Shown piece after piece: positions 1-8,743 of a stretch of 64,000 nucleotides of DNA; the stretch's first letter is position 1, and each line of letters opens with the position of its first letter. The notes beneath the pieces are model-generated. The model worked only from the letters and a program-made list of their open reading frames with translations, searched no databases and had not been told where the DNA came from. The translations under genes and the position numbers were made by a program. Origin of the DNA: Acidovorax defluvii (GTDB lineage Bacteria > Pseudomonadota > Gammaproteobacteria > Burkholderiales > Burkholderiaceae_C); contig QLTU01000004.1 of the NCBI GenBank assembly GCA_003268905.1, positions 1-64,000 on the forward strand, given 5' to 3'.

Positions 1-123
1 GCGCTGCTGAAAGACGGCGTGTACGACACGGCAGGCGCCGGCCACATCCTGCGCGGGGGCGGCCCGGCCGACTATTTCACGGTGGGGCCAGAGCAACTGT
101 TCCGCATGCACCGGCCCGCCTGA
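1..123 (+). CDS. flavin reductase family protein, C-terminal 40 residues (cut by window start)
   Basis: Only the last 40 codons are present; frame 1 is open from the first base to TGA at 121-123. The tail GGGPADYFTV resembles the C-terminus of FMN-binding flavin reductase domain proteins. The first 104 bases are identical to 2042-2145, where a second, 5'-truncated copy lies; the last codons differ (FRMHRPA here, FKMYRPR there). The family normally binds FMN and reduces it with NAD(P)H for a partner oxygenase. Whether this copy is intact upstream cannot be seen. Confidence 0.6.
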   Translation, partial: ALLKDGVYDTAGAGHILRGGGPADYFTVGPEQLFRMHRPA

Positions 124-232
124 GAAGGGGTGAACGCCGCAGCGCCGGGGCCGGCCCAATACCCCACAGTGGACGGCCCTGCTCCCCAGCGGGCACACTC
201 GATTCCCTCATGGTTCTGAATCTGGTGTTTTG

Positions 233-1315
233 ATGCTGCATTTTCTGATGTTCGCCGGCGGGCTGGCCGCGCTGGTGGTGGGGGCCGACCTGCTGGTGCG
301 GGGCGCTTCGCGACTGGCCCTGTCGTTTGGCATTTCGCCGCTGGTGGTGGGGCTGACCATCGTGGCCTTTGGCACCAGCGCCCCCGAGATGGCGGTGTCG
401 ACCGGGGCCGTGCTCAATGGCCAGACCGGCCTGGCCATGGGCAATGTGGTGGGCAGCAACATCTTCAACGTGCTGTTCATCCTGGGCCTGAGCGCCCTCA
501 TCGCCCCGCTGGTGGTGCATGTGCAGATCATCCGGCAGGAGGTTCCCATCCTCATGGGGGCCTCGCTGTTGCTGCTGGTGCTCGGGCTCGATGGCCACAT
601 CAGCCTGACCGACGGCGCGCTGCTGTTTGGACTGCTGCTGGCCTACACCGTGTTTCTGGTCGTGCAGTCGCGCCGTGAAACACAGGCCGCCCAGGCCGAG
701 TTCGAGGCCGAAATCCACGCCCCCGCTGCCGGCGCCTGGGATGCCCGCCTGCCGGTGCAGATCGCGCTCATCGTCGCCGGGCTCGCGCTGCTGGTGCTGG
801 GCTCGGACTGGCTGGTGGGCGCGGCCGTGGTGTTTGCCAAGGCGCTGGGCGTGAGCGACCTGGTGATCGGCCTGACCATCGTGGCAGCGGGCACCTCCAT
901 GCCCGAGGTGGCCACCTCGGTGGCCGCCGCCCTCAAGGGCGAGCGCGACATCGCCGTGGGCAACGTGGTGGGCAGCAGCACCTTCAACATTCTGGGCTGC
1001 CTGGGGCTGGCCGGGCTGGTAGCGGGCAGCGAAGGCCTGGTCGTGGCGCCCTCGCTGATGGCCTTCGACATCTGGGTGATGCTGGCCGTGGCGCTGGCCT
1101 GCCTGCCCATCTTCCTGTCGGGCCGCGAGATCGCCCGCTGGGAAGGCGCCGTGTTCCTGGGCTACTACGCGGCCTACGTGTCCTACCTCATCCTGGCCGC
1201 GCAGCAGCACGACGCGCTGCACACCTACTCGGCCGTGATGCTGGGCTTTGTGATCCCGCTCACGGTCGTCACCTTGGTGGTGTCGCTCATCCGGCCCTCC
1301 CGGGGCGTGCAGTAA
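233..1315 (+). CDS. calcium/sodium antiporter, YrbG family (CaCA superfamily)
   Basis: This 360-residue inner-membrane protein should exchange Na+ for Ca2+. It has the two inverted alpha-repeats of the CaCA superfamily: GTSAPE near residues 47-52 and GTSMPE near residues 219-225, each within a GLTIVA..GTS..PE block. The acidic residue in each motif is the ion ligand. About ten hydrophobic segments are visible, split by a hydrophilic loop near residues 145-165. ATG at 233 is preferred over the overlapping TTG at 230. The stop lies inside the antisense reading frame of a methyltransferase fragment. It is the cargo between copy 1 of the flavin-reductase tail and copy 1 of the methyltransferase. 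Confidence 0.9.
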   Translation: MLHFLMFAGGLAALVVGADLLVRGASRLALSFGISPLVVGLTIVAFGTSAPEMAVSTGAVLNGQTGLAMGNVVGSNIFNVLFILGLSALIAPLVVHVQIIRQEVPILMGASLLLLVLGLDGHISLTDGALLFGLLLAYTVFLVVQSRRETQAAQAEFEAEIHAPAAGAWDARLPVQIALIVAGLALLVLGSDWLVGAAVVFAKALGVSDLVIGLTIVAAGTSMPEVATSVAAALKGERDIAVGNVVGSSTFNILGCLGLAGLVAGSEGLVVAPSLMAFDIWVMLAVALACLPIFLSGREIARWEGAVFLGYYAAYVSYLILAAQQHDALHTYSAVMLGFVIPLTVVTLVVSLIRPSRGVQ

Positions 1316-1777
1316 ACCCACGCCGCCCTGCCTCCAGGCGCCTGTTGCCGGGCATGCGGCTGCACCCCTGGCACGGGAAATTCCAGACTCACCAGCCAGG
1401 CGCCCGGGGCCATTTCGGCGCAGCCTTTGGCCCAGGCACGTGCCATGCTTTCGGGCCGCTGGAACAGGTACACGAGCTGGTAACCGCTCCAGTCGGCACG
1501 CCACATGTCGCCCCAGTGCACCTGCGCCCAGGGGCACCGGCGGGCGCACAGCCAGCGCAGGGGTCGGCTCCATTCCAGCCCCTCCAGCCGGGCCAGGGGG
1601 TAGGCCTGGCGCAGCGCAATCAGGCCGTCACCCAGGCCGCAGCCCGCATCGAGCACGCGCGCGCCGGGCTCCAGAGGGGCTGCGTCGGGAAGGTCGTTCA
1701 GCGCATCAGGCGGGGTGGGGAACAGCGGGGCATCGCGCCAGGCGTTCAGGGGATACACCAGCAGCAGGGCCAGCGGC
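1225..1777 (-). pseudogene. truncated copy of the class I SAM methyltransferase
   Basis: Bases 1451-1752 match 3682-3983 without a visible difference, and the copy continues to 1777 with one substitution and a 3-base CAG indel. The copy lacks the N-terminal membrane segments of the full gene (3513-4259): its frame is cut at 1777 and fused to antisense flavin-reductase sequence. The SAM motif LDAGCGLGDG is kept. Its 3' end has diverged from the full copy and no stop appears until 1225, so the frame runs into the antisense of the antiporter. It is probably non-functional. Confidence 0.8.
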
Positions 1778-2164
1778 GAGTTTGTGTGGAACCTGGCCAC
1801 TCACGATCTGGCCGACGCCATGAACCAGAGCTGCGCCGCCGTGCCCCCCGAAGTCAGCGAGTTTGAGCTGGCGGGCCTCACCCCCCTGGCCTCCGAGAAA
1901 GTGCGCCCACCCCGCGTGGCCGAAAGCCCTGTCACGTTTGAATGCCGCAGCACGCAGATCGTGCAGCTGCAGGGCATCGACGGTGAAAAGGTGCCCACCT
2001 GGCTGGTGCTGGGCGAAGTGGTGGCCGTGCACATCGCCAAGGCGCTGCTGAAAGACGGCGTGTACGACACGGCAGGCGCCGGCCACATCCTGCGCGGGGG
2101 CGGCCCGGCCGACTATTTCACGGTGGGGCCAGAGCAGTTGTTCAAGATGTACCGGCCGCGCTGA
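1778..2164 (+). pseudogene. 5'-truncated flavin reductase family protein
   Basis: The frame from GAG at 1778 (EFVWNLATHD...) to TGA at 2164 encodes about 128 residues of a flavin-reductase domain; the N-terminal half with the FMN loop is missing. An ORF could start at 1715 within the antisense of the methyltransferase fragment, giving a chimeric N-terminus of 21 residues. The last part duplicates 1-123. The junction at 1777/1778 is sharp, so this is the recombination or assembly breakpoint. No ribosome binding site is seen at 1715. Confidence 0.75.
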
Positions 2165-2199
2165 AGTGGAGTGGCCGCAGGCAGGTTGGCCAGGGCCCC

Positions 2200-2228
2200 C
2201 ACAAAAGAAACGCGGCACATGGCCGCGT
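2200..2228 (-). terminator. intrinsic terminator after the CsgG-like lipoprotein gene
   Basis: Read on the minus strand, a 7-bp perfect stem (ACGCGGC / GCCGCGT, 2210-2216 with 2222-2228, 5-base loop) is followed directly by a T-rich run (TTTCTTTTG). It sits 60 bases past the stop at 2289. Confidence 0.6.
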
Positions 2229-2288
2229 AGATGGGTTCCGCACACGCCCAGGCTGGGCGGCGGCACGGAACCGGTGATGCAATGCGCC

Positions 2289-3329
2289 TTAGCGCGAGAG
2301 CGCGCCTTGCGTGGCAGTGTCCAGACGGCCCGTGGCGGGAATGCCCTGGCCCTTCTGGAACTCGCGCAGCGCCTTGGCCGTGCGCGGGCCGGCCGATCCA
2401 TCGGGCGTGCCGACGTCGTAGCCGAGAGCGTTCAGGCGTTCTTGCGCCTCCCGCATGGACATGGCAGCACCGGCACGCGTCTGCGACGGTGCAGCAGCGC
2501 CATCCACGCCCAGTCGGCCACCACCGCCCAGGCCCTGGCCTTGCACGCTTTGCGCCTTGTAGTTGCGCAGCGCGATGACCATCTGGTTGTAGGCATCCAT
2601 GAACGCCGCCGTGAGCACCTTGCCCTGCGCGGTGTTCTGGTAGCCGCCGATGGCACCGCCAGCGGTGGCGCCAAACAACCCGCCAAAGCCGGCGAAGTCG
2701 CTCTTGGAAGCGCTGCCTTCAGAGGCCGACACCTGCACACCCGAGCGGTTGTCCACCAGCGTCAGCATGGCGCTGGCTTCCCGCGTCTTGAGGCCGCCCC
2801 CAATGGCGGCCACGACGGCACCACCACGGCCGCCCAGCAGGCCACCCAGCGCACCGCCAATACTGCCGGCATCGCTGTTGGAGAAGATGATTTCAGGCGA
2901 GAGGCCGTAGTCGGACGCGACCATCTGGCCCCGGCCGAAATTGCTGCCGCCGCGCATTTCACCCGAGCCCATGAGCTGGCGCTCGCGGTCCATCGCGCGC
3001 ATGCCCGCCGCACCGCGTTCAACCACAACGAAGCAGTTGGATTGCTGGATCAGCAGTCGCAGCAGGTTGGAAGTGGGTGGCAACTTGTATTCGTTGCGCA
3101 AAATGGTGTACCAGCCCGCATCCTGGTTTTCAACCAGCGACACGGTTCCCAGGGGGCTGGAGCATTTTTGCAACTGCGAGCTCTCGTTGGCTGCCGTTGC
3201 GCCGCCAGCAGCACCTGTGGCCACCGTCTTCGCATCGGGACTGCCCATGCGCATGTTGGTGGTTTCGCAGCCTGTCAGCAGCACGGCAGCACATGCAGCC
3301 GCCAGCAACGGCAGTGTCTTTTTGGACAT
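2289..3329 (-). CDS. lipoprotein with CsgG-like domain and C-terminal peptidoglycan-binding domain
   Basis: This is a 346-residue predicted outer-membrane lipoprotein. The start at 3329 gives MSKKTLPLLAAACAAVLLTGC, a signal peptide with lipobox LTGC; an AGAGGA ribosome site lies just upstream. Residues about 60-270 resemble CsgG/curli-assembly type proteins (CFVVVERG, glycine-rich middle). The last 60 residues form a peptidoglycan-binding helical repeat (AQERLNALGYDVGTPDG, then ALREFQKGQG). It probably links an envelope complex to the cell wall. No curli genes are nearby, so the CsgG name describes the fold only. It is the cargo of the second flavin reductase / methyltransferase pair. Confidence 0.75.
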   Translation of the reverse strand: MSKKTLPLLAAACAAVLLTGCETTNMRMGSPDAKTVATGAAGGATAANESSQLQKCSSPLGTVSLVENQDAGWYTILRNEYKLPPTSNLLRLLIQQSNCFVVVERGAAGMRAMDRERQLMGSGEMRGGSNFGRGQMVASDYGLSPEIIFSNSDAGSIGGALGGLLGGRGGAVVAAIGGGLKTREASAMLTLVDNRSGVQVSASEGSASKSDFAGFGGLFGATAGGAIGGYQNTAQGKVLTAAFMDAYNQMVIALRNYKAQSVQGQGLGGGGRLGVDGAAAPSQTRAGAAMSMREAQERLNALGYDVGTPDGSAGPRTAKALREFQKGQGIPATGRLDTATQGALSR

Positions 3330-3512
3330 GTCGGTTTCCTCTCTTGGTGAATCAGTAGTGCGCGTTGCCAACGAACAGCGACGCAGCTTGAGTGCAATGC
3401 CGCAGACAGGGCACATGGGCTTTCCATGGGCGACCTGCGGCCGCGGCTGATAGTGCCGGAGACCGCTGGTCTTTGCCAATTGCGAACTGTTGTTATCTGG
3501 CGCATCAAACCA

Positions 3513-4259
3513 TCAAAGTGGCGTGCCACCTGGCATGCGGTACACCCACACCGGCCGCCCGCCCGGTGCGTGGTGCAGCTGCCCATGGGTCGTCCAGCCG
3601 GGCACGGCGAACTCCAGGCTCACGAGCCATGCGCCGGGCGCCATCTCGGCCTGTGCCTTGGCGGCGGCGCGTGCCATGCTCTCGGGCCGCTGGAACAGGT
3701 ACACGAGCTGGTAACCGCTCCAGTCGGCACGCCACATGTCGCCCCAGTGCACCTGCGCCCAGGGGCACCGGCGGGCGCACAGCCAGCGCAGGGGTCGGCT
3801 CCATTCCAGCCCCTCCAGCCGGGCCAGGGGGTAGGCCTGGCGCAGCGCAATCAGGCCGTCACCCAGGCCGCAGCCCGCATCGAGCACGCGCGCGCCGGGC
3901 TCCAGAGGGGCTGCGTCGGGAAGGTCGTTCAGCGCATCAGGCGGGGTGGGGAACAGCGGGGCATCGCGCCAGGCGTTCAGGGGGTACACCAGCAGCAGCA
4001 GGGCCAGCGGCACCAGCCAGGCCCAGGCGGGCAGGCCCGCCGCACCCGTGAGGGCCAGCGACAGCGGAAATCCCGCCGCAATCAGCCCACGCTGCCACCA
4101 GGTGCCGCCCAACACGCTGGCAGCCGTGCCCAGGCCACAGGCCAGCACCAGCGCCCATGCCGCGGGCAGGTGCGCGCGCTGCAGGGCCACAAACGCCAGC
4201 CACGCCGCCGCCCAGGCCAAGAGCGCCGGCAAGGGCCATGGCAAAAAGCGGCGAACCAT
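3513..4259 (-). CDS. membrane-anchored class I SAM-dependent methyltransferase
   Basis: 248 residues from ATG at 4259 (GTG at 4268 is possible). The N-terminal 85 residues hold about three hydrophobic segments rich in Trp and Leu. The cytoplasmic part has the SAM-binding glycine loop LDAGCGLGDG and an acidic residue after the next strand (LEGLEWS). The substrate is unknown. It lies 28 bases downstream of parB on the same strand and could be the last gene of that transcript. A truncated, nearly identical copy is at 1225-1777. Confidence 0.75.
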   Translation of the reverse strand: MVRRFLPWPLPALLAWAAAWLAFVALQRAHLPAAWALVLACGLGTAASVLGGTWWQRGLIAAGFPLSLALTGAAGLPAWAWLVPLALLLLVYPLNAWRDAPLFPTPPDALNDLPDAAPLEPGARVLDAGCGLGDGLIALRQAYPLARLEGLEWSRPLRWLCARRCPWAQVHWGDMWRADWSGYQLVYLFQRPESMARAAAKAQAEMAPGAWLVSLEFAVPGWTTHGQLHHAPGGRPVWVYRMPGGTPL

Positions 4260-4287
4260 GTGGGGCACGGGCCCTGCGTAGCGCCGG

Positions 4288-5211
4288 TCAGGCGTTGCCG
4301 CGCAGCCGGTCGATCAGTCCGTTCAGGGCTTCCAGCGAACCGAACTGGATGGACAGCTCGCCCATGTCTTCCATGCGGCCATTGCGTTTGACGCGCTTTT
4401 TCACACGCACTTCCACCTCGGCCATGAGCAGGTCCGAGAGTTCTTCTTCCACCCGCTTGAGGTCGCGCGATTTTTCCTTTTTGGGCCGCGTGGCCACCAG
4501 GTTGAACTCGGCACCGATCTTTTTGACCAGGGCCTCGGCCTCGCGCACCGAGAGTTTTCGGGCGGCGATCTGGTTGCCGGCGGTGATCTGCGCAGCGCGG
4601 TCCAGCGCCAGCAGCGCACGCGCGTGGCCCATGTCAATGTCGCCCGCCATCAGCATGGTCTGCACGGGCTCGGCCAGGTTCAAGAGGCGCAGCAGGTTGC
4701 TGGCGGCGCTGCGCGAGCGGCCCACGGCCTGCGCGGCCTGCTCGTGCGTGAGGCCGAACTCTTTCACCAGCCGCTGCAGGCCCTGGGCTTCTTCCAGCGG
4801 ATTCAGGTCTTCGCGCTGGATGTTCTCGATGAGCGCCATGGCGGCGGCGGCCTCGTTGGGCACGTCGCGCACCAGCACGGGCACGGCATCGAGGCCCGCC
4901 AGTCGGGAGGCGCGAAACCGCCGCTCGCCCGCGATGATTTCGTATTTGCCCGCGTTGTCGCCACCCGTCAGGCGCCGCACCAGAATGGGCTGCATGATGC
5001 CCTGGGCCTTGATCGACTCGGCCAGCTCGTAGAGAGCGCCCTCGTCCATGCGGGTACGCGGCTGGTAGACGCCGGGCACCAGCTCGCTCAGGGGCAGGCT
5101 GCTGGGCAGGCCCGCGTCGGCGGCCTGGGCCTTTTCGACCCCTTCGGCCACCTTGGGGCCGAGCAAGGCTTCGAGTCCGCGGCCGAGGCCCTTGGGTTTT
5201 TTGGTGACCAT
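4288..5211 (-). CDS. parB: chromosome partitioning protein ParB
   Basis: ParB is a CTP-dependent sliding clamp that loads at parS and spreads to form the partition complex. The 307-residue protein starts at 5211 (MVTKKPKGLGRGLEALLG). It has the N-terminal ParA-contact motif GLGRGLEALL, the CTP-binding box GERRFRAS at 95-102, the ENIQRE segment at 129-134, a helix-turn-helix near 155-190 and a C-terminal dimerisation domain. Four parS-type sites lie 3-6 kb away in and near rsmG-mnmG. Two unrelated genes separate it from parA. Confidence 0.97.
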   Translation of the reverse strand: MVTKKPKGLGRGLEALLGPKVAEGVEKAQAADAGLPSSLPLSELVPGVYQPRTRMDEGALYELAESIKAQGIMQPILVRRLTGGDNAGKYEIIAGERRFRASRLAGLDAVPVLVRDVPNEAAAAMALIENIQREDLNPLEEAQGLQRLVKEFGLTHEQAAQAVGRSRSAASNLLRLLNLAEPVQTMLMAGDIDMGHARALLALDRAAQITAGNQIAARKLSVREAEALVKKIGAEFNLVATRPKKEKSRDLKRVEEELSDLLMAEVEVRVKKRVKRNGRMEDMGELSIQFGSLEALNGLIDRLRGNA

Positions 5212-5224
5212 GTTTTGTTCTTTC

Positions 5225-5803
5225 TTACTGACGAATCGACGTGTCGTTGATCGAAGCACCCGGTGTGGCCTTGTGCCATTTGGATGGTTTGCGCCTAGCC
5301 ATACCGTGCGCCAGTAAGCCAGCCCCGACGCCCAACAGGGCGACAGGAATGCCGAACACGGGCTGCAACAGCACCATCATTGCGGAGAAGACCCCGACAC
5401 GTGTGAGATCGTGTCCGGCTGCCCCCATTGCCGTCGCCAGCAGCACGGACACCATGAACACGGTACCGAGCGCAATGGCACCACCGATGAATGCGGCGCT
5501 GATTTGGCCACCGCCCACAAGACCCCGGTGCATGGCTGCAGCCAATACTGCGGCCACCGCCATGGCAGGAAGGCTAAACGGCAGCATATAAGGGAGATCA
5601 GCGAAACTGCCCAGTTCACCCATCGCAATGCCCCCCTGGCAAATCAGCGCGGCAACGCCAAAAACCAGCGCAGTGATGCCACGACTGCCGGCCTGTCGAG
5701 ACTGATTCGCGCCACTGCGCGAAGGAGTTGCCATGATGACGAACGCCACAATCCCCAAGGGTATTGCAACCACAAGGGCCATGACCAGCAGCAAACCCGT
5801 CAT
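5225..5803 (-). CDS. hypothetical integral membrane protein
   Basis: 192 residues with about five hydrophobic segments (for example MTGLLLVMALVVAIPLG at the start) and a short charged tail (RRKPSKWHKA). No family was recognised. Its start overlaps the stop of the upstream hydrolase by four bases (ATGA), so the two are translationally coupled. It ends 13 bases before the parB start. Its codon use looks less GC-rich than parB or parA, which suggests a later insertion into the partition operon. Confidence 0.6.
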   Translation of the reverse strand: MTGLLLVMALVVAIPLGIVAFVIMATPSRSGANQSRQAGSRGITALVFGVAALICQGGIAMGELGSFADLPYMLPFSLPAMAVAAVLAAAMHRGLVGGGQISAAFIGGAIALGTVFMVSVLLATAMGAAGHDLTRVGVFSAMMVLLQPVFGIPVALLGVGAGLLAHGMARRKPSKWHKATPGASINDTSIRQ

Positions 5804-6375
5804 GACTGCTGGGCTCTTACAGAAGTAGGCTGTGCCCCACAGACCATGAGTTGCTGGAGCACGGCGTGGCCCTCGGGCCAGTCTGCCAGGCCGGATTCGG
5901 CATTGATGTGGCCGCGTGCGCCGCCGTCGACAAAGCGTGCGCCCCAGGCCTCGCCCAGGCCTTCGGCGCGCTCATAACTGCAATACGGGTCGTTGCGGCT
6001 GCCCACCAGCACGGCAGGAAACGGCAGCGGCTGGCGCGCAATGGGCGCCCAGCCGTGGATTTGCGCGGCGAGGTCGGGGCGCTCCACGTCGCCCGGCGCC
6101 ACCAGCAGTGCGCCCTGCACGCGGTGGGCATTGGGCGAGTGCGCCGCCCACCAGGCGGTGAGGATGCAGCCCAGGCTGTGCGCCACCAGCACCACGGGGC
6201 CGTCGGCATCGACCACGGTTTCTTCGAGCCGTGCCGACCAGTCGCCGCGCAGCGGGCGCATCCAGTCGTGCTGCTCCACGCGGTGGTAGCCGTGGCGGGC
6301 CTCCCACAGGCTTTGCCAGTGGTCGGGGCCAGAGTTCTGCCAGCCGGGCAGCAGCAAAATGTTGGACGCCTTCAT
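5800..6375 (-). CDS. RBBP9/YdeN family serine alpha/beta hydrolase
   Basis: 191 residues. It has the family N-terminus LLPGWQNSGPDHWQ, the nucleophile elbow HSLGC (about residue 67), the acid region GSRNDPYC, and a C-terminal His in GGARGHINAESG. These small hydrolases are putative serine esterases of unsettled substrate. The start codon at 6375 touches the dispersed repeat that fills the gap to parA, and no Shine-Dalgarno sequence is visible, so translation may depend on coupling or a leader structure. It lies between parA and parB. Confidence 0.85.
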   Translation of the reverse strand: MKASNILLLPGWQNSGPDHWQSLWEARHGYHRVEQHDWMRPLRGDWSARLEETVVDADGPVVLVAHSLGCILTAWWAAHSPNAHRVQGALLVAPGDVERPDLAAQIHGWAPIARQPLPFPAVLVGSRNDPYCSYERAEGLGEAWGARFVDGGARGHINAESGLADWPEGHAVLQQLMVCGAQPTSVRAQQS

Positions 6376-6437
6376 TACTATTGTTTTGATAGCTGCCAGC
6401 GCTTATCCATCAAGCGCTAGAGGCCATTTTGGCCATG
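6376..6437 (+). repeat. dispersed intergenic repeat (copy 1)
   Basis: It contains ATAGCTGCCAGCGCTTAT, CATCAAGCGCTAGAGGCC and ATTTTGGCC, the best match to the family consensus in this window. It fills the gap between the parA stop and the hydrolase start, and encodes the last eight residues and stop of ParA. Confidence 0.85.
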
Positions 6438-7222
6438 GAACTTGCTGCTGCAGGCATGCTTTGCACGCGCTCGACCATCTCTTGCGCAAACTCCACAAAC
6501 GCCTGGCTACCCTTGGCGGCAGGGTCGAACACCACACCGGGCAGCCCGTAGCTGGGCGCCTCGGCCAGGCGCACATTGCGCGGGATCACGCTGTTGAACA
6601 CCTTGTCGCCAAAGTGGCCCTTGAGCTGGTCGCTCACCTGCTGCTGCAGTGTGATGCGGGGGTCGAACATCACACGCAGCAGGCCGATGATCTGCAGGTC
6701 GGTATTGAGGTTGGCGTGCACCTGCTTGATGGTGTTGACCAAATCGGTCAGGCCTTCGAGCGCGAAGTACTCGCACTGCATGGGCACGATGACGCCGTGG
6801 GCGCTGCACAGGCCGTTGAGGGTGAGCATCGACAGGGACGGAGGGCAGTCGATGAGCACAAAGTCGTAGTCGCCCCCCACCTCGGCCAGCGCGGCCTTGA
6901 GGCGCTTTTCGCGGTGCTCCAGCGCCACCAGTTCCACCTCGGCACCGGCCAGCTCGCGGTTGGCACCCAGCACCCAGTAGCCGCATTTGTCGGACAGCAC
7001 TGCTGCCTCTTTGACCGACGCAGATTCGAGCAGCACGTCATAGACCGTCAGGTCCAGGCTACGCTTGTCCACGCCCGAGCCCATGGTGGCATTGCCCTGC
7101 GGGTCCAGGTCGACCATCAGCACGCGCTGACCAATCTTGGCCAGGCCCGCAGCCAGGTTGACGGTGGTGGTGGTCTTGCCAACGCCACCCTTCTGGTTGG
7201 CAACGCAAAAAATCTTGGCCAT
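6410..7222 (-). CDS. parA: chromosome partitioning ATPase ParA
   Basis: ParA is the ATP-dependent nucleoid-binding partner of ParB. 270 residues from ATG at 7222 (MAKIFCVANQ). The deviant Walker A motif KGGVGKTT is at 11-18; the Walker B-like segment is FVLIDCPPS. The final residues MAKMASSA and the TGA stop lie within the dispersed repeat at 6376-6437, so the natural C-terminus has been replaced or extended by repeat sequence. It belongs to the usual mnmG-rsmG-parA-parB set. Confidence 0.96.
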   Translation of the reverse strand: MAKIFCVANQKGGVGKTTTTVNLAAGLAKIGQRVLMVDLDPQGNATMGSGVDKRSLDLTVYDVLLESASVKEAAVLSDKCGYWVLGANRELAGAEVELVALEHREKRLKAALAEVGGDYDFVLIDCPPSLSMLTLNGLCSAHGVIVPMQCEYFALEGLTDLVNTIKQVHANLNTDLQIIGLLRVMFDPRITLQQQVSDQLKGHFGDKVFNSVIPRNVRLAEAPSYGLPGVVFDPAAKGSQAFVEFAQEMVERVQSMPAAASSMAKMASSA

Positions 7223-7352
7223 CAGAATGTTGCCCCCACGGTCGTGCACTGCGTGTCACTTCCTGCCCCCCGAGGGGGCCGCGTTTTGCCTTGGGGCGGC
7301 CCGGCGGCAAAACCGGTCTGGTCGTTCGAGTACCTGGTTGTCATGTGATGGT

Positions 7353-7967
7353 TCATTTGGAGATGGCCAGCTTGATGCCAAAGCCGATCAAAAAGACGCC
7401 GGCTACTTTTTCAAGCACGCGGGCAATGCGGGGGTTGGCGCGCATGCGCTCGGCCAGGTGGTGCGTAAGCAGCACCACGGTGAGGCCGTAGGCCAGGGTC
7501 AGGGCGGCAATGGTGGCGGCCATCACGCCAAAGGTGAGCATGCCCTGATGGCGTGCCGGGTCCACAAACAGCGGGAAGAACGCCATGTAGAACACGATGG
7601 CCTTGGGGTTGAGCAAGGTGATGAGTGCGGCCTGCTTGAAATAATGGCGCGGCTGGATGTTGAGGATGGGCTGGGCACCCGGCTTGGCCGTGAGCATCTT
7701 GAAGCCCAGCCAGGCCAGATAGGCAGCGCCCAGCCACTGCACGGCATGGAAAGCCGTGGGGTAGGTGGCCAGCAAAGCCGCCACACCGGCCACTGCCGCC
7801 CACATCAGCACCTGGTCGCCCGCGATCACACCCAGCGTGGCCGCCAGACCGCCACGCACGCCGCCCTTGCTGGTGGAGGTGATGAGCGCCAGGTTGCCGG
7901 GGCCCGGGATGGCCAGAAACAACACAATGGCGGCGACAAAGGCGCCGTAGTCTGCAATGCCGAACAT
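7353..7967 (-). CDS. LysE/RhtB family amino-acid exporter
   Basis: 204 residues with six predicted membrane helices. The family signature PGPGNLALITSTSKGG is at about 21-36, followed by GLAATLGVIAGD. Members export amino acids or homoserine lactones; the substrate here is unknown. It is inserted between rsmG and parA, which are adjacent in many relatives. The gap to parA (7223-7352) holds a GC-rich stretch only. Confidence 0.88.
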   Translation of the reverse strand: MFGIADYGAFVAAIVLFLAIPGPGNLALITSTSKGGVRGGLAATLGVIAGDQVLMWAAVAGVAALLATYPTAFHAVQWLGAAYLAWLGFKMLTAKPGAQPILNIQPRHYFKQAALITLLNPKAIVFYMAFFPLFVDPARHQGMLTFGVMAATIAALTLAYGLTVVLLTHHLAERMRANPRIARVLEKVAGVFLIGFGIKLAISK

Positions 7968-8062
7968 GTGGGATTCCTCTGGAAGGCTGGAAGGTCTGCG
8001 CAGCGCTGCGGACCGGAGCCCGAGTTTACGCGACCGCCCTTCCCTCCCCTCAAAAAGATCCG

Positions 8063-8743
8063 TCAGGCGGGCTTCATCCAGACAATGCAGCGCTCGGCAT
8101 CCAGCCCCGGAACGGTGAGCTGTTCCACGTGAAACACCTGCACTTCGGCGGGCAAGGCGGCGATTTCGTCTGCGGGGTGCTTGCCTTTCATGGCCAGCCA
8201 GACCCCGTGCGGCATGGCCAGCGCACTCTGGGACCAGGTCACAAAATCGGGCAACGAGGCAAACGCGCGGCAGCTGATGATGTCAAACGGCGCCGTCAAT
8301 GCCTCAACCCGTGCGTGCACGCCATGCAGGTTGCGCAGTTTCAGCGCCACCGCCGCCTGCTGGATGAATGCAGCCTTCTTGCCCACGGTATCGACACAGC
8401 TCACATCGACCTCCGGGCAGCAGATGGCAAACACCACGCCAGGCAATCCACCGCCCGAGCCTACGTCAAGCAGGCGCACTGCCCCCCCGCCCTCGCCAGT
8501 CTGCGCAGCCACATGGCGGCGCAGGGGCCCCACCGCTGCAAGGCTGTCGAGCAGATGGTGGGTGAGCATCTCCTGCGGGTCCCGCACGGCCGTGAGGTTG
8601 TAGACCTTGTTCCACTTTTGCAGCAGGGACAGAAACTCGAGCAACTGGGTGATTTGTGCCTCGGTCAGACCCAGGGCCAGGGTGCCTGCACCCGCCTGCA
8701 GCTTCGTGCGAAGCGCGTCGTTGTGGACCGCTGCTGCCGTCAT
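8063..8743 (-). CDS. rsmG: 16S rRNA (guanine527-N7)-methyltransferase RsmG
   Basis: 226 residues. It methylates G527 of 16S rRNA (the GidB family). The SAM loop [12 protein letters not shown] is at about 91-102, and the family segment [16 protein letters not shown] is at 41-56. The start overlaps the mnmG stop by four bases (ATGA). A near-perfect parS site at 8121-8136 lies inside the gene and encodes VFHVEQ. Confidence 0.97.
   Translation of the reverse strand: MTAAAVHNDALRTKLQAGAGTLALGLTEAQITQLLEFLSLLQKWNKVYNLTAVRDPQEMLTHHLLDSLAAVGPLRRHVAAQTGEGGGAVRLLDVGSGGGLPGVVFAICCPEVDVSCVDTVGKKAAFIQQAAVALKLRNLHGVHARVEALTAPFDIISCRAFASLPDFVTWSQSALAMPHGVWLAMKGKHPADEIAALPAEVQVFHVEQLTVPGLDAERCIVWMKPA
8121..8136. 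promoter_or_regulatory. parS-like site (one mismatch)
   Basis: TGTTCCACGTGAAACA differs from the ParB target TGTTTCACGTGAAACA at one base. It lies inside rsmG. Confidence 0.75.

Noticed and set aside
77-1573. Long minus-strand frame opposite the antiporter
   Set aside because: It is rich in Gly, His, Gln and Arg, with no family motifs, a usual shadow of a GC-rich coding strand.
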